Shown here piece after piece: positions 1-8,729 of a stretch of DNA of 64,000 bases. The notes under the pieces are model-generated. The model saw only the letters and a list, made by a program, of their open reading frames with translations. It made no database searches and was not told where the DNA came from. Made by a program: the position numbers and the translations under genes. The stretch is from CBDFHB01 sp965250115 (GTDB lineage Bacteria > Acidobacteriota > Vicinamibacteria > Marinacidobacterales > SMYC01): positions 496,001 through 560,000 of the forward strand of contig CBDFNJ010000002.1 of NCBI GenBank assembly GCA_965250115.1, given 5' to 3'. Every line of letters starts with the position of its first letter. The first letter of the stretch is position 1.

Positions 1-622
1 TAGGGATCATCGAGAGAGCTGCCGCGCGCGCGCGACGGAGGTCCTTGTGCGGCAAGTCGAGGAGCTTCTGATCGTTGGTGTAGGAGTGGATCGTCGTCAT
101 CAGGCCTTTCGCGATCCCGAACTCATCATGGAGTACTTTGGCGAGGGGCGCGAGGCAGTTGGTCGTGCAGGAGGCGTTCGAAAGGACATGGTGCTTCGAG
201 GCGTCGTAGACAGTGTGGTTCACGCCCATGACGATCGTCAGGTCCTCGCCCTTGGCGGGGGCGGAGATGATGACTTTCTTCGCACCGGCGTCGAGGTGCT
301 TCGAGGCATCCTCGCGCTTCGTGAAGAGCCCCGTCGATTCAACCACGATGTCGACCCCCAGGTCCTTCCAGGGCAAACTCGCGGGATCGCGCTGCTTGAG
401 AACTTTGAAGCTCTCGGTGCCGGCGGTGATGCTATCGCCCTCCGCGCGGACGTCCACGTCGAGGTTCCCGAGCACGGAGTCGTATTTCAGCAGATGAGCC
501 AGCGTTGCTGCGTCGGTGATGTCGTTCGCGGCTACGATATCGATCTCGGCATCGCCGAGAGCCGCCCGAAAAATATTCCGCCCGATGCGGCCGAAACCAT
601 TGATCCCAACCTTGATTGCCAT
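1..622 (-). CDS. gap: Glyceraldehyde-3-phosphate dehydrogenase, 3' end beyond window
   Basis: Cytosolic glycolytic/gluconeogenic enzyme that oxidises and phosphorylates glyceraldehyde 3-phosphate to 1,3-bisphosphoglycerate with NAD(P). The first 207 codons are visible; the rest lies left of the window. The protein starts MAIKVGINGFGRIGRN, which contains the GxGxxG nucleotide-binding loop, and residues around 149-160 read SNASCTTNCLAP with the catalytic cysteine at about residue 152. The chosen ATG is preceded by GAGGAG at good spacing. The gene is divergent from the LPS operon across about 145 bases that hold promoters for both directions. Family assignment is certain; cofactor preference cannot be read from this part. 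Confidence 0.97.
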   Translation of the reverse strand, partial: MAIKVGINGFGRIGRNIFRAALGDAEIDIVAANDITDAATLAHLLKYDSVLGNLDVDVRAEGDSITAGTESFKVLKQRDPASLPWKDLGVDIVVESTGLFTKREDASKHLDAGAKKVIISAPAKGEDLTIVMGVNHTVYDASKHHVLSNASCTTNCLAPLAKVLHDEFGIAKGLMTTIHSYTNDQKLLDLPHKDLRRARAAALSMIP

Positions 623-679
623 GTCTGTAAGCTCCTCGAATCTCGAAAGTGCGGTGGTGCGCGATGGATGGCGTTCGAG

Positions 680-709
680 AGTATATGGCGCAGCCCAAAG
701 GAGGGTCAA
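680..709 (-). promoter_or_regulatory. Sigma70-type promoter of gap
   Basis: On the minus strand TTGACC and TATACT are separated by 18 bases, about 60 bases upstream of the gap start codon. This is a close match to the vegetative consensus; it is a sequence inference only. Confidence 0.6.
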
Positions 710-725
710 GTTTGCCATAAACGCC

Positions 726-754
726 TTGTTTTCAGTAGATTCTGACTATATAGT
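726..754 (+). promoter_or_regulatory. Candidate promoter of the LPS operon with palindrome
   Basis: TTGTTT and TATAGT are separated by 17 bases just upstream of waaA. The -10 region lies inside the perfect palindrome GACTATATAGTC (743-754), which could be a regulator site or chance. Transcription would start only a few bases before the waaA ATG. Confidence 0.45.
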
Positions 755-768
755 CGGCCGCGGCCCCG

Positions 769-2028
769 ATGTATCTTCTTTATAGCCTGTTCTTCGCGGC
801 CGCCCTCGTCGTGGGGGCGCCCTATTTCGTGTACCGTAGCCTACGGAGCGAGGGGTACGGCTCGGCCTGGCTCGCGAGGTTCCGGGTGCCCGCGGTCAAT
901 CCTGAGGGCAAGCCCTCGATTTGGGTTCACGCCGTGTCCGTGGGGGAAGTCATCGCCGCCGCGACGCTCCTTCCGAAGTTGCGAGAGGCATTTCCAGAAA
1001 AACGGATCGCGCTGTCCGTAACGACAGTGACAGGGCGACGGATCGCCGAGGAGAAGCTGCGAAGCGCGGCGACGGACGTCTTCTACTGCCCCTTCGATTT
1101 CGCGACGCTCGTGCGCCGGGTCATCGGCCGGGTGAAGCCCGTAGCGCTCGTCGTGATCGAAACTGAGATTTGGCCGACTCTCTTCAGGGAGGTACGTCGG
1201 GCCGGCGGCGCGACGTTCCTCGTGAATGGCCGCATCTCCGATCGTTCCTATCCTCGTTATCGGCGCATCCGTTGGTTTCTAAGGACCTTTCTCGCGGAGC
1301 TCGACTGTCTGTGCATGCAAAACACGCTCTATGCCGAGAGGATCCGAGCGATGGGGGCGCCCGAAGAGCGCGTGCGGGTCACCGGTAGCTTGAAGTTCGA
1401 CGCATCACCTTACCTGCCGCGCGAGGGACGAGGGAGAGTTCTTCCGGAGCGCCGGCGGATTTGGATCGGGGGAAGCACTCTCGATTCCGAGGAGAAGATT
1501 CTTCTCTCCGTCTTCGCGCGACTACGTCAGAAGAGCCCCGAGCTTTTGTTGGTGCTCGCACCGAGGCATCCAAACCGCTTCGAGGAGGTGGTCGCGCTCT
1601 CCGAGCGATGGGGCTTCGAGGTCGCGCGACGCTCCGAAGCCGGGAGCCCCTCCGAGAGCGTCGAGGTGTTCGTCCTCGACACGCTCGGGGAGCTCGCGGG
1701 GCTCTTTGCGGAAGCGGACTACGTCTTCGTAGGGGGAAGCCTCGTGGATTGGGGCGGTCACAACATCATCGAGCCCGCCGCCGAGGGCAAGCCGGTCTTG
1801 TTCGGTCCGCACATGCAGAACTTTCCCGACATCGCCCGCTCCTTCTTGGAGGCCGACGCGGCCATCGAGGTCGCGAACGAGGAAGAGCTCCTCGGCGCAA
1901 TGGAAGATCTCGTGAGCCGGCCCGAGCGATGCCGCGCGCTCGGCGAGAACGCGCTGCGCGTCATCGAGGAGAATCGTGGTGCGACGGACCGGACCATCGC
2001 GGCCATGAAAGAGCACATGACTCCGTGA
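769..2028 (+). CDS. waaA: 3-deoxy-D-manno-octulosonic acid (Kdo) transferase
   Basis: Glycosyltransferase (GT30) that adds Kdo from CMP-Kdo to lipid IVA at the inner face of the inner membrane. The 419-residue length is normal for the family. A single N-terminal hydrophobic anchor (residues 1-20) is followed by the acceptor-binding domain with the WVHAVSVGEV segment near residue 51 that carries the family's catalytic glutamate, and a C-terminal nucleotide-binding domain with GGSLVDWGGHNIIEPA. It opens a seven-gene operon; its TGA overlaps the GTG of lpxK. Whether one or two Kdo residues are added cannot be told from sequence. Confidence 0.96.
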   Translation: MYLLYSLFFAAALVVGAPYFVYRSLRSEGYGSAWLARFRVPAVNPEGKPSIWVHAVSVGEVIAAATLLPKLREAFPEKRIALSVTTVTGRRIAEEKLRSAATDVFYCPFDFATLVRRVIGRVKPVALVVIETEIWPTLFREVRRAGGATFLVNGRISDRSYPRYRRIRWFLRTFLAELDCLCMQNTLYAERIRAMGAPEERVRVTGSLKFDASPYLPREGRGRVLPERRRIWIGGSTLDSEEKILLSVFARLRQKSPELLLVLAPRHPNRFEEVVALSERWGFEVARRSEAGSPSESVEVFVLDTLGELAGLFAEADYVFVGGSLVDWGGHNIIEPAAEGKPVLFGPHMQNFPDIARSFLEADAAIEVANEEELLGAMEDLVSRPERCRALGENALRVIEENRGATDRTIAAMKEHMTP

Positions 2029-3047
2029 GGCGCGCACTGCTCCCGTTGACGCTCCCACTTTCGTGGATCTATGACATGGGCCTTCGCTACCGGAACCGGC
2101 GCTACGATTCGGGGGCCGCTCCAGTTCGAAAGCTGACGGTTCCGGTTGTGAGCGTCGGAAACCTGACCGTGGGTGGAAGTGGCAAGACGCCCTTCGTCGC
2201 AGCGCTCGCCAGACGGCTCCTCGAGCGCGGCCGCCGCGTCGCCGTAGTCTCCAGAGGCTACGGGCGTAGGGGCCGGGCGGACTACGTTCTCGTCTCCGAC
2301 GGCCGCGACGTTCTCGCCACGGCCGCCGAAGCGGGAGACGAGCCTTTCGAGCTCGCGACTCACGTTTCCGGTCTCGTCGTGGCGGTGGGAGCGGAGCGGT
2401 TCGAGGTAGGCCAACGTGTCGTGCAAGCGCAAGAGCCGGATGTCATCCTGCTCGACGATGGTTTTCAGCACCGCCGTCTTCATCGCGATCTCGATCTCGT
2501 CTGCTTCGACGACACCGAGCCCAAGGCCTTTCTCCGACTGCTTCCCGCGGGGAGGCTTCGCGAGCCGCTGACGAGCCTCGAGCGGGCCGACGCCGTGGTC
2601 TGGACGCGTTGGCGAGACGCCACGACCGCGCTCCACACGGCGCTTCCCGCGATCCGCGCCGTTACTGCGGTTTCGGGATTCACGCGGCTCGACGGTGCCG
2701 CGGAGCGTGTGGGCGCCGACAATTTCGACAAGACTCGGGTCGGGGTCGCGGTGGGTCTCGCTCGTCCGGAGCGGGTTCTCGAAACCCTACGCGCGCAGGT
2801 CGTCTGCTTCGAGACCCGACGCGATCACTTCGACTGGACGCGACGGGCGCTTGCCAAGGTTGCCGAGAAGGCTCGTTCACGAGGTGCCGAAGCCCTTTTG
2901 ACGACAGGCAAGGACGCGGCCAAAATCCTGCCTTTTCTTCGCGGGAGACCCCCGTTGGCTTTGCCCGTCTACGAGATCGGGGTCGAAACCGAGATCCTGG
3001 ATCCCGAGGTCATCGACGCTCTCCTGGCTCGTGTGCTTTCCGGATGA
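2025..3047 (+). CDS. lpxK: Tetraacyldisaccharide 4'-kinase
   Basis: Membrane-associated P-loop kinase that phosphorylates the 4' position of tetraacyldisaccharide-1-phosphate to give lipid IVA. I start it at GTG 2025, which overlaps the waaA stop (GTGA) and gives 340 residues, the normal size; the reading frame is open further upstream but that part is a shadow of waaA. The Walker A loop NLTVGGSGKTP lies near residue 45 and the family signature LLDDGFQHRRL near residue 145. It provides the substrate for the Kdo transferase encoded just upstream. Confidence 0.95.
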   Translation: MRRALLPLTLPLSWIYDMGLRYRNRRYDSGAAPVRKLTVPVVSVGNLTVGGSGKTPFVAALARRLLERGRRVAVVSRGYGRRGRADYVLVSDGRDVLATAAEAGDEPFELATHVSGLVVAVGAERFEVGQRVVQAQEPDVILLDDGFQHRRLHRDLDLVCFDDTEPKAFLRLLPAGRLREPLTSLERADAVVWTRWRDATTALHTALPAIRAVTAVSGFTRLDGAAERVGADNFDKTRVGVAVGLARPERVLETLRAQVVCFETRRDHFDWTRRALAKVAEKARSRGAEALLTTGKDAAKILPFLRGRPPLALPVYEIGVETEILDPEVIDALLARVLSG

Positions 3048-3081
3048 GTTCCGTGTATGATCTTCTGTTTTAGGTTTCCGG

Positions 3082-4044
3082 ATGAAACACCGCATCGAAT
3101 ACGGGTCGGCTCTCATCGCGAGCGCCGTTCTGCGTCTGCTCCCGCGACGGGCCCGCCTTTCGTGCGGTCGTGCTCTCGGTAGCCTCGTATTTTTCCTGGA
3201 TCGGCGCCACCAGGCCATTACGTTCGAGAACGTCAGAGCCGCTTTCGGAGACAAAAAGACCGACCCGGAGAAGCGCGCGATCGCCCGTGGCGCCTTCCGC
3301 CACTTTGCCGCGATGCTGATCGAGCTCATCACCCTCGGGCGCCCGAGCTGGGCGGAGCTCGAGCGCATGATCGAGGTCGAAGGTGTCGAGCGCTTCGAGA
3401 AAGCCCGAGCGCGCGGCAAGGGCGTCATTCTCGTCGCGGCGCACTTCGGTAACTGGGAGCTCCATGCTATCGCGCATGGGTATCTTCTCGGCCGCATCTT
3501 TCTCGTGGCGCGGTCGCAGGACAATCGGTATCTGAACGACTGGCTCGAGCGGGTTCGCGGGATTTGCGGCAACGAGGTCGTCTACAAGCATCGCGCGTTG
3601 CGCCAAATGGTGAAGCTGATGAAAGCGGGCGAGACCGTCGCTTTCGTCTCGGATCAGAACGTGCATCTCGACGATGCCGTCTTCGTCGATTTCTTCGGGC
3701 GCAAAGCGGCGACGACGCGGGTACCGAGCTGGTTCGCTCTCAAGACGGGCGCGGCGCTCGTACCGGTGTTCTGCTATCCGCTCCCGGATGGCCGCTACCG
3801 CGCCATCTACGAGGAGCCTCTCGACAGCGCCCGCTTCGCGGGCTTGGAGCACGAGGCCGCGCTCATGGCGATGACGCAGGAGCTCGCGAGCATTCAAGAG
3901 CGCTACATTCGAGAGCGCCCCGACATCTGGCTCTGGATGCACCGGCGCTGGCGTACCCGGCCTCCCGAGGAGGCGAAGGCGTCGTCGAGCGAAGCCAAGA
4001 ACGAAGATCTGGGCGAGCCTGCCGCCTTGTCCGAGGCCCGATGA
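3082..4044 (+). CDS. Lipid A biosynthesis acyltransferase (LpxL/HtrB family)
   Basis: Inner-membrane acyltransferase that adds a secondary acyl chain to Kdo2-lipid A. The 320-residue protein has an N-terminal hydrophobic segment and the catalytic HFGNWE motif (Hx4E) near residues 120-125, followed by the SDQN segment typical of the family. It lies 34 bases after lpxK and its stop overlaps the waaF start (ATGA). LpxL and LpxM types cannot be separated here, so no symbol is given. The last 25 residues are charged and low in complexity. Confidence 0.92.
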   Translation: MKHRIEYGSALIASAVLRLLPRRARLSCGRALGSLVFFLDRRHQAITFENVRAAFGDKKTDPEKRAIARGAFRHFAAMLIELITLGRPSWAELERMIEVEGVERFEKARARGKGVILVAAHFGNWELHAIAHGYLLGRIFLVARSQDNRYLNDWLERVRGICGNEVVYKHRALRQMVKLMKAGETVAFVSDQNVHLDDAVFVDFFGRKAATTRVPSWFALKTGAALVPVFCYPLPDGRYRAIYEEPLDSARFAGLEHEAALMAMTQELASIQERYIRERPDIWLWMHRRWRTRPPEEAKASSSEAKNEDLGEPAALSEAR

Positions 4045-5084
4045 GCCGCGAGTCCATCCTCGTCTACGGGCCGAGTTGGATCGGCGACGCGGTCATGTCG
4101 CTCGGTGCGATCCGAAGTTTGAAGGCCGCACACCCCGACGCCACGATCACCGTTCTGAGCCGTCCCGGAGTGGAGGAGCTCTACGCGTCGTGCGAGGCCG
4201 TCGATCGAACGTGGAGCTATCACTCCAAGGGCGAGGATCGAGGGTGGTCGGGCCTGCTACGCGTCGCGGCGGGGCTGAGACGCGAGCGTTTCGACGCGTG
4301 CCTCGTGCTCCCCAACGCGTTTCGCGCCGCCGCTCTCGCCTTTGCCGCGCGTATTCCTGAAAGATGGGGCTACGCCACCGAGAGTCGGGGCTTTCTTTTT
4401 ACGAAGTCGGTACCGCCGGCGCCGCGCCCGTTCGGCCGGCACCAGACGTACTTCTACCTCGATCTCGTGGCGGGCCTGGGCATCCCGACTGGAGAGCCGG
4501 ACTCGAGCCTCGAGTGCCCGCGCGAGATGCGAGACCGGGGACGACGCCTGCTCCTGGATGCCGGCTGGGACGGACAGCGGAGGCTCATCGCGGTCCATCC
4601 CGGAGCGACGAATAGTCGAGCGAAGCTTTGGGCGCCCGACCGATACGCGGAAGTGGCGGGCCGTCTCGCCGCGGCCAACGAAGGCCTCGTCGTCGTACTC
4701 GGAGGGCCGGCCGAGTCCGCGATCGCGTCGGAAGTGCTCGAGAAAGTTGACGAGCCCGCCTTTATGCTGCAGGGGCGAACGAGCCTCGGCGATCTCATGG
4801 GAGTGCTGATGGAAGCCGCCGTCCTTCTGACCAACGACTCGGGCCCGATGCACCTGGCCGCCGCGCTCTCCGTTCCGACGGTGGCCATCTTCGGACCGAC
4901 GGATCCAGTGGAGACGGGGCCCTCGAGCCCGTGGGCTCGCGTGGTTCGAGAGAGAGTCGAATGCTCTCCCTGTCTCTATCGTGACTGCCCCATCGATCAT
5001 CGCTGCATGGAGGGCGTGGAGCCCGCGCGAGTCTTCGAAGAGGCGCGCGCTCTCATGGCCGAACGCCCCATGGGAGTTACCTGA
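4041..5084 (+). CDS. waaF: ADP-heptose--LPS heptosyltransferase II
   Basis: GT9 glycosyltransferase that adds L-glycero-D-manno-heptose from ADP-heptose to the inner core. I start it at ATG 4041, overlapping the acyltransferase stop, which gives 347 residues; the longer open frame upstream is a shadow. Visible family features are the N-terminal YGPSWIGDAVMS phosphate-binding loop, HPGAT near residue 190, and TNDSGPMHLAAAL near residue 263 for ADP-heptose binding. Downstream genes make its donor substrate. Heptosyltransferase I is a less likely reading; the GPSWIGDAVM start favours WaaF. Confidence 0.9.
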   Translation: MSRESILVYGPSWIGDAVMSLGAIRSLKAAHPDATITVLSRPGVEELYASCEAVDRTWSYHSKGEDRGWSGLLRVAAGLRRERFDACLVLPNAFRAAALAFAARIPERWGYATESRGFLFTKSVPPAPRPFGRHQTYFYLDLVAGLGIPTGEPDSSLECPREMRDRGRRLLLDAGWDGQRRLIAVHPGATNSRAKLWAPDRYAEVAGRLAAANEGLVVVLGGPAESAIASEVLEKVDEPAFMLQGRTSLGDLMGVLMEAAVLLTNDSGPMHLAAALSVPTVAIFGPTDPVETGPSSPWARVVRERVECSPCLYRDCPIDHRCMEGVEPARVFEEARALMAERPMGVT

Positions 5085-5089
5085 GTTTC

Positions 5090-5650
5090 ATGAGCAAGAG
5101 TCCAGCTATCTTTCTCGACCGCGACGGGACTATGAACGAGGCGGTAGGCTACGTGAATCACTCGAGCCGCTTCAGCTTGTTTCCGTGGACGGTCGCCGCC
5201 GTTCGCACGATCAAAGAGGGAGGCTATCTCGCCGTCGTGGCCACGAATCAGTCCGGGGTGGGCCGCGGGTACTTTCCGGCATCGTTGCTCGACGAGGTGC
5301 ACCATTCGCTCCGCTCGACGTTGAAGGAGGGCGGAGCGGAGCTCGACGGGCTCTATGCCTGTCTGCACGGGCCCAAAGATGCCTGCGGGTGTCGAAAGCC
5401 GCAGCCGGGCATGCTGCTCGAAGCGGCGGAGGATCTCGGAATCGATCTGTCGCGCTCATGGATGGTTGGCGACACCTACCGCGATCTCGAGGCGGGCTGG
5501 AATGCCGGCGCCCGAGCGGCTCTCGTTCGAACCGGCTCAGGTGAGGGTAGCTGGGAGTACAACCGCGAAGCCTGGCCGCGACAGCCCGACCTCGTCGGGC
5601 CCGATCTCTATCGCGTCGTTTGCGCCATTCTCTGGGGAGCGCTCGATTGA
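5090..5650 (+). CDS. gmhB: D-glycero-D-manno-heptose 1,7-bisphosphate 7-phosphatase
   Basis: HAD-family phosphatase that removes the 7-phosphate from heptose 1,7-bisphosphate in ADP-heptose synthesis. The 186-residue protein has the nucleophile motif FLDRDGTMN at residues 8-16, the TNQSGVGRG segment, a Cx1H...Cx1C zinc loop (CLHGPKDACGC) near residue 97, and the Mg-binding GDTYRDLEAG motif. Five bases separate it from waaF, and the following kinase begins inside its last codon. Confidence 0.94.
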   Translation: MSKSPAIFLDRDGTMNEAVGYVNHSSRFSLFPWTVAAVRTIKEGGYLAVVATNQSGVGRGYFPASLLDEVHHSLRSTLKEGGAELDGLYACLHGPKDACGCRKPQPGMLLEAAEDLGIDLSRSWMVGDTYRDLEAGWNAGARAALVRTGSGEGSWEYNREAWPRQPDLVGPDLYRVVCAILWGALD

Positions 5651-6666
5651 AGAACGGACCCGATCGCGAGCGCCTCCTGGCCCTCATCGATGCTTTCGAA
5701 CGAGTCCGCGTGTTGGCGGTCGTCGACCTGGTGGCGGACGAGTACATCTACGGGCGGACCTCGCGAGTCAGCCGCGAAGCTCCCGTCCTGATTCTCGACT
5801 ACGACGACTCGAGAATTGTGCCGGGTGGCGGCGCCAACGCGGTTCACAATATCGCGGCGCTCGGTGGTCGCCCCGAGGCCGTAGGCGTCGTTGGGACGGA
5901 TAGCGCCGGGCGCGAGCTCTTGGCCCAGCTCAGAAAGAAGAAAGTCGGTGTCACCGGGATCCGGCGGGCGAGCGGCTATCAGACTCCGACGAAAACGCGC
6001 ATCCTGGCGGGAGGCGTTCACTCCGCGAAACAGCAGGTCGTGCGCATCGATCGGAAGACGCGAGTCGAGGCGAGCCGCGAGAACGAGAAACACTTCGAGA
6101 GGGCGATCCGCGAATTTCTGCCGAAAGCGGGCGTCGTCATGGTTTCGGACTACGATTACGGGTCGATGACGCCCGAGCTCGGAAACTCACTCGCGCGTCG
6201 CGCGGCGGCGCTCCGCAAAGCCTCCGTGCTCGACTCTCGCTTTTCCCTGCTCTCCTACTCGGGATTCACCTCGGCGACGCCGAACGAGCCCGAAGTCGAA
6301 GCGGCTCTCGGCGTCCGCATCGGTCACGACCGGGAGAGCCTCGAGCGCTCGGGGCGGAAGCTGCTCGGAAAGCTTCGAGCTTCATCGGTCTTGCTGACGC
6401 GCGGTCGTGACGGGATGGCTCTGTTCGAGCCGCGAAAGAGGACGAGATTCATTCCGATTCACGGGACGGACGAGGTGTCCGATGTCACCGGGGCGGGGGA
6501 CACGGTCATCAGTGCCTATACCCTGGCGATCGGCGCGGGCGCTTCGTTCTACGAAGCGGCGGTACTCGCGAACGTCGCCGGCGGCATCGTCGTCATGAAG
6601 CGCGGTACGGCCACCGTCTCGCGTGAGGAGCTAGCGGAAGCCGTTCGACATTCCGGGAACGATTGA
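5647..6666 (+). CDS. rfaE1: D-glycero-beta-D-manno-heptose-7-phosphate kinase (PfkB family)
   Basis: Ribokinase/PfkB-fold kinase that phosphorylates heptose 7-phosphate at position 1. It corresponds to the first domain of bifunctional HldE, here a separate gene. I prefer TTG 5647, which overlaps the gmhB stop (TTGA) and gives 339 residues; an ATG at 5620 would add nine residues and overlap gmhB by 31 bases. The PfkB signatures are PGGGANAVHNIAALGG near residue 58 and the catalytic DVTGAGDTV near residue 278. Confidence 0.92.
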   Translation: MKNGPDRERLLALIDAFERVRVLAVVDLVADEYIYGRTSRVSREAPVLILDYDDSRIVPGGGANAVHNIAALGGRPEAVGVVGTDSAGRELLAQLRKKKVGVTGIRRASGYQTPTKTRILAGGVHSAKQQVVRIDRKTRVEASRENEKHFERAIREFLPKAGVVMVSDYDYGSMTPELGNSLARRAAALRKASVLDSRFSLLSYSGFTSATPNEPEVEAALGVRIGHDRESLERSGRKLLGKLRASSVLLTRGRDGMALFEPRKRTRFIPIHGTDEVSDVTGAGDTVISAYTLAIGAGASFYEAAVLANVAGGIVVMKRGTATVSREELAEAVRHSGND

Positions 6667-6667
6667 C

Positions 6668-7147
6668 GTGGGGGCCATCGTCGATCTGGATGGGGCCGTC
6701 GCGCTCATTCGTGACGCTCGGGAGCGAGGAGAGCGTATCGTTCTCGCGAACGGCCACTTCGACCTGCTGCACGTCGGGCACGTGCGTTATCTCGAGGGAG
6801 CCCGGGCCGCGGGGGATTTCCTCGTCGTGGGTGTGAACGGCGATGCGGTCACGGAGCGTCTCAAAGGTGCGGGTCGCCCGATTCTGCCCGCGGCCGATCG
6901 CGCGGAGATCGTGTCCGCGCTCGAGGTGGTGGACCTCGTGGTCGTCTTCGACGAGGGCGACGTGGCGAGTCTTCTCGAGAAGCTTCGTCCCGACGTCCAC
7001 TGCAAGGGGACGGATTACACGGAAGACACGGTTCCGGAGCGCGACGTCATGCGACAGCTCGGCGGCGAGACCCGCATCGTCGGGGATCCGAAGGACCACT
7101 CCACCCGGGACTTGATTGCCACCGTGCTCGAACGCTTCGGTTCTTAA
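6668..7147 (+). CDS. rfaE2: D-glycero-beta-D-manno-heptose 1-phosphate adenylyltransferase
   Basis: Cytidylyltransferase-fold enzyme that makes ADP-D-glycero-D-manno-heptose, the last common step before epimerisation. It matches the second domain of HldE and is 159 residues from a GTG start two bases after rfaE1. The nucleotide-binding signature NGHFDLLHVGHVRYL is at residues 27-41 and a KGTDYT segment near residue 115. The HldD epimerase needed to finish the donor is not in the window. Last gene of the LPS operon. Confidence 0.94.
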   Translation: MGAIVDLDGAVALIRDARERGERIVLANGHFDLLHVGHVRYLEGARAAGDFLVVGVNGDAVTERLKGAGRPILPAADRAEIVSALEVVDLVVVFDEGDVASLLEKLRPDVHCKGTDYTEDTVPERDVMRQLGGETRIVGDPKDHSTRDLIATVLERFGS

Positions 7148-7170
7148 CCTCTCCCCGGAAGGGGGATGAT

Positions 7171-7197
7171 AAAAAAAATGACTACCGGGGGAGTAGC
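7171..7197 (-). terminator. Rho-independent terminator downstream of hsp20
   Basis: Read on the minus strand, GGCTAC and GTAGTC form a 6-bp stem (one G-U) around a 7-base loop and are followed by A and then eight T. It lies 28 bases after the hsp20 stop, on the correct strand. Confidence 0.6.
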
Positions 7198-7224
7198 CCT
7201 TTCACGCGTCGATCGCGGTCTCAG

Positions 7225-7662
7225 TTACGAGACTTTAACCTCGATCTGACGTGGCTTGGCCTCTTCCGCTTTCGGAAGCTGAAGCGTGAGCACGCCTTCC
7301 TTGTACTCGGCGTGGATCTTCTTCACGTCGACGGTATTGGGAAGGCTGAACGAACGGCTGAACGAGCCATAGGCACGCTCGGACCGGACGTAGCCGTCTT
7401 CCTTGACCTCTTCATTGCGCTCTTTCGTGCCACGGATGGTGAGGACGTTGTTCTCGACGTGGACGTCGATGTCCTCCTTCTTGATGCCGGGAACCTCGGC
7501 GTGAATCACCACGTCGCTGCCCTTGTCGTAGATATCAACGACCGGGCTGAAGGCACCGAGAAAGTCCCCGTTCTCCTCTCGCTGGGAGCCGAAGAGACGA
7601 TTGAGGTCATTGGAAAGGCCATTGAACTCTTTCCAGAAAGGTTCGCTCACAACTAGATTCAT
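7225..7662 (-). CDS. hsp20: Small heat shock protein (Hsp20/alpha-crystallin)
   Basis: ATP-independent chaperone that holds unfolding proteins. The 145-residue protein has a short N-terminal arm and an alpha-crystallin domain from about residue 40, with PGIKKEDIDVHVENNVLTI, SERAYGSFSRSF and the closing A-x-Y-KEGVLTLQLPK motif, then a short tail. I start at ATG 7662, with AGGAG seven bases upstream; an upstream in-frame ATG at 7722 would add 20 residues but sits at the predicted transcription start. Confidence 0.95.
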   Translation of the reverse strand: MNLVVSEPFWKEFNGLSNDLNRLFGSQREENGDFLGAFSPVVDIYDKGSDVVIHAEVPGIKKEDIDVHVENNVLTIRGTKERNEEVKEDGYVRSERAYGSFSRSFSLPNTVDVKKIHAEYKEGVLTLQLPKAEEAKPRQIEVKVS

Positions 7663-7731
7663 TGTTTTTCTCCTGTTTTCGTGAAAACTCGTTTCGGCTT
7701 GCTTCACAACGCTCATCCTCATTACCTCACT

Positions 7732-7760
7732 ACTATAGAGAGCAAAGGTAGGTTTGCCAA
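7732..7760 (-). promoter_or_regulatory. Sigma70-type promoter of hsp20
   Basis: On the minus strand TTGGCA and TATAGT are separated by exactly 17 bases, 70 bases upstream of the hsp20 start. No CIRCE-like inverted repeat is seen, so heat regulation is not evident from this site. Confidence 0.55.
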
Positions 7761-7863
7761 CTAATAATTAGTTATATAACAATAGATTTAGTGATATTAT
7801 ATTAGTATATTACACTGATATTATTAACCTAGCCACAATCTGAACCGTGATAGACTTGGCGCC
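7761..7863. other. Strongly AT-rich intergenic spacer
   Basis: About 100 bases between divergent genes are mostly A and T (runs such as TTAGTTATATAACAATAG), in contrast to the GC-rich genes either side. It probably holds the promoter of the following methyltransferase-like gene; no single consensus match stands out. Confidence 0.5.
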
Positions 7864-8418
7864 GTGATTCCGGCTCGAGTGCTGGCTCGGTGGCGCGTTC
7901 CGGTGGGTTGGGCGGTGGGGCTCGCGGCGCTGTATCTGGCCCGACCCTCCAACGCTTTTTATACGTCCGGGGTTTTGCTGGCGCTCGTCGGTGAGTCCCT
8001 CCGACTCTGGGCCTCCGGTCACCTCGACAAGGACCAGGCGCTCACTCGAACTGGGCCCTACCGATGGACACGTAACCCACTCTATTTCGGGAGTCTTTTC
8101 GCTGGCCTGGGCTTCGCACTCGCAACTGGACGGCCGGTGCTCGTGGTCGTCGTTGGGCTTCTGTTCGTGTTGGTATATGTGCCTGTGATGAAACGCGAGG
8201 CGAGGCGATTGAGCGAGCGGCACGCCGAAGACTACGCGGAGTTCGCGGCCCGTGTGCCGTTGTTCTGGCCGAGACTTCCCGGTAGCGAGAACGGTGCAGG
8301 AGCCTTCGCGTGGTTCCGTGTGCTTGAAAACCGCGAGCATTGGAGCCTTTTAGGGCTGGTGCTCGTGGCTCTCGCGCTCGGCGCTAAACTGTTGTTTTTG
8401 TCAGGTTTACTCGGTTGA
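7864..8418 (+). CDS. Isoprenylcysteine carboxyl methyltransferase/PE-methyltransferase-like membrane protein
   Basis: Integral membrane protein of 184 residues with about four to five hydrophobic segments. The ICMT/PEMT signature is clear: a membrane segment leads into LRLWASGHLDKDQALTRTGPYRWTRNPLYFG (positions about 42-75), with the RNP-LY element and a downstream REARRLSERHAEDYAEFAARVP stretch. Such bacterial enzymes methylate lipids or small hydrophobic substrates with S-adenosylmethionine; the substrate is unknown. GTG start. The stop overlaps the convergent DUF507 gene by 12 bases. Confidence 0.8.
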   Translation: MIPARVLARWRVPVGWAVGLAALYLARPSNAFYTSGVLLALVGESLRLWASGHLDKDQALTRTGPYRWTRNPLYFGSLFAGLGFALATGRPVLVVVVGLLFVLVYVPVMKREARRLSERHAEDYAEFAARVPLFWPRLPGSENGAGAFAWFRVLENREHWSLLGLVLVALALGAKLLFLSGLLG

Positions 8419-8721
8419 CGCGTGAGGGGCGAAGGGGCCGGGGATCACCTTTTGACGGTTCCCCATCTGCTCGTCGTAGTAGCGCCGATAGAGGATGTCC
8501 CACTCTTCGCTGCCCTCGGGAATGTCGCGAGATTGGCTCTCGATCTTGTATCGAACAGCCTCGTCGATGACCTCGTCGTCCCTGAGCTCTTCCTGGATGA
8601 CGCGCGCCACTTCCATACGAATGTCACTATCGTCGTCGAAGAACTCGATCTGGGCATCGTTCCGCAAGTAGTCCATGATGAGATTGGCGAGGTGATTGAT
8701 CTTGGCGTTCGAGAGTCTCAT
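8407..8721 (-). CDS. DUF507 family protein
   Basis: A 104-residue acidic protein of the DUF507 family, recognised from the start MRLSNAKINHLANLIMDYL and the helical, charged body with EVARVIQEELRDDEVIDEAVR. No function is known for the family. It lies eight bases downstream of a second DUF507 gene and the two probably form one transcript, as paired DUF507 genes often do. The 3' end overlaps the convergent membrane methyltransferase gene. Confidence 0.85.
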   Translation of the reverse strand: MRLSNAKINHLANLIMDYLRNDAQIEFFDDDSDIRMEVARVIQEELRDDEVIDEAVRYKIESQSRDIPEGSEEWDILYRRYYDEQMGNRQKVIPGPFAPHASTE

Positions 8722-8729
8722 CGGGTTCC

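Noticed and set aside
47..745. Plus-strand open frame over the gap gene
   Set aside because: Shadow of gap, which has the catalytic motif, promoter and ribosome site on the minus strand.
5620..5650. ATG start for the heptose kinase at 5620
   Set aside because: It would overlap gmhB by 31 bases and add residues before the PfkB fold; TTG 5647 gives the stop-start overlap seen elsewhere in the operon.
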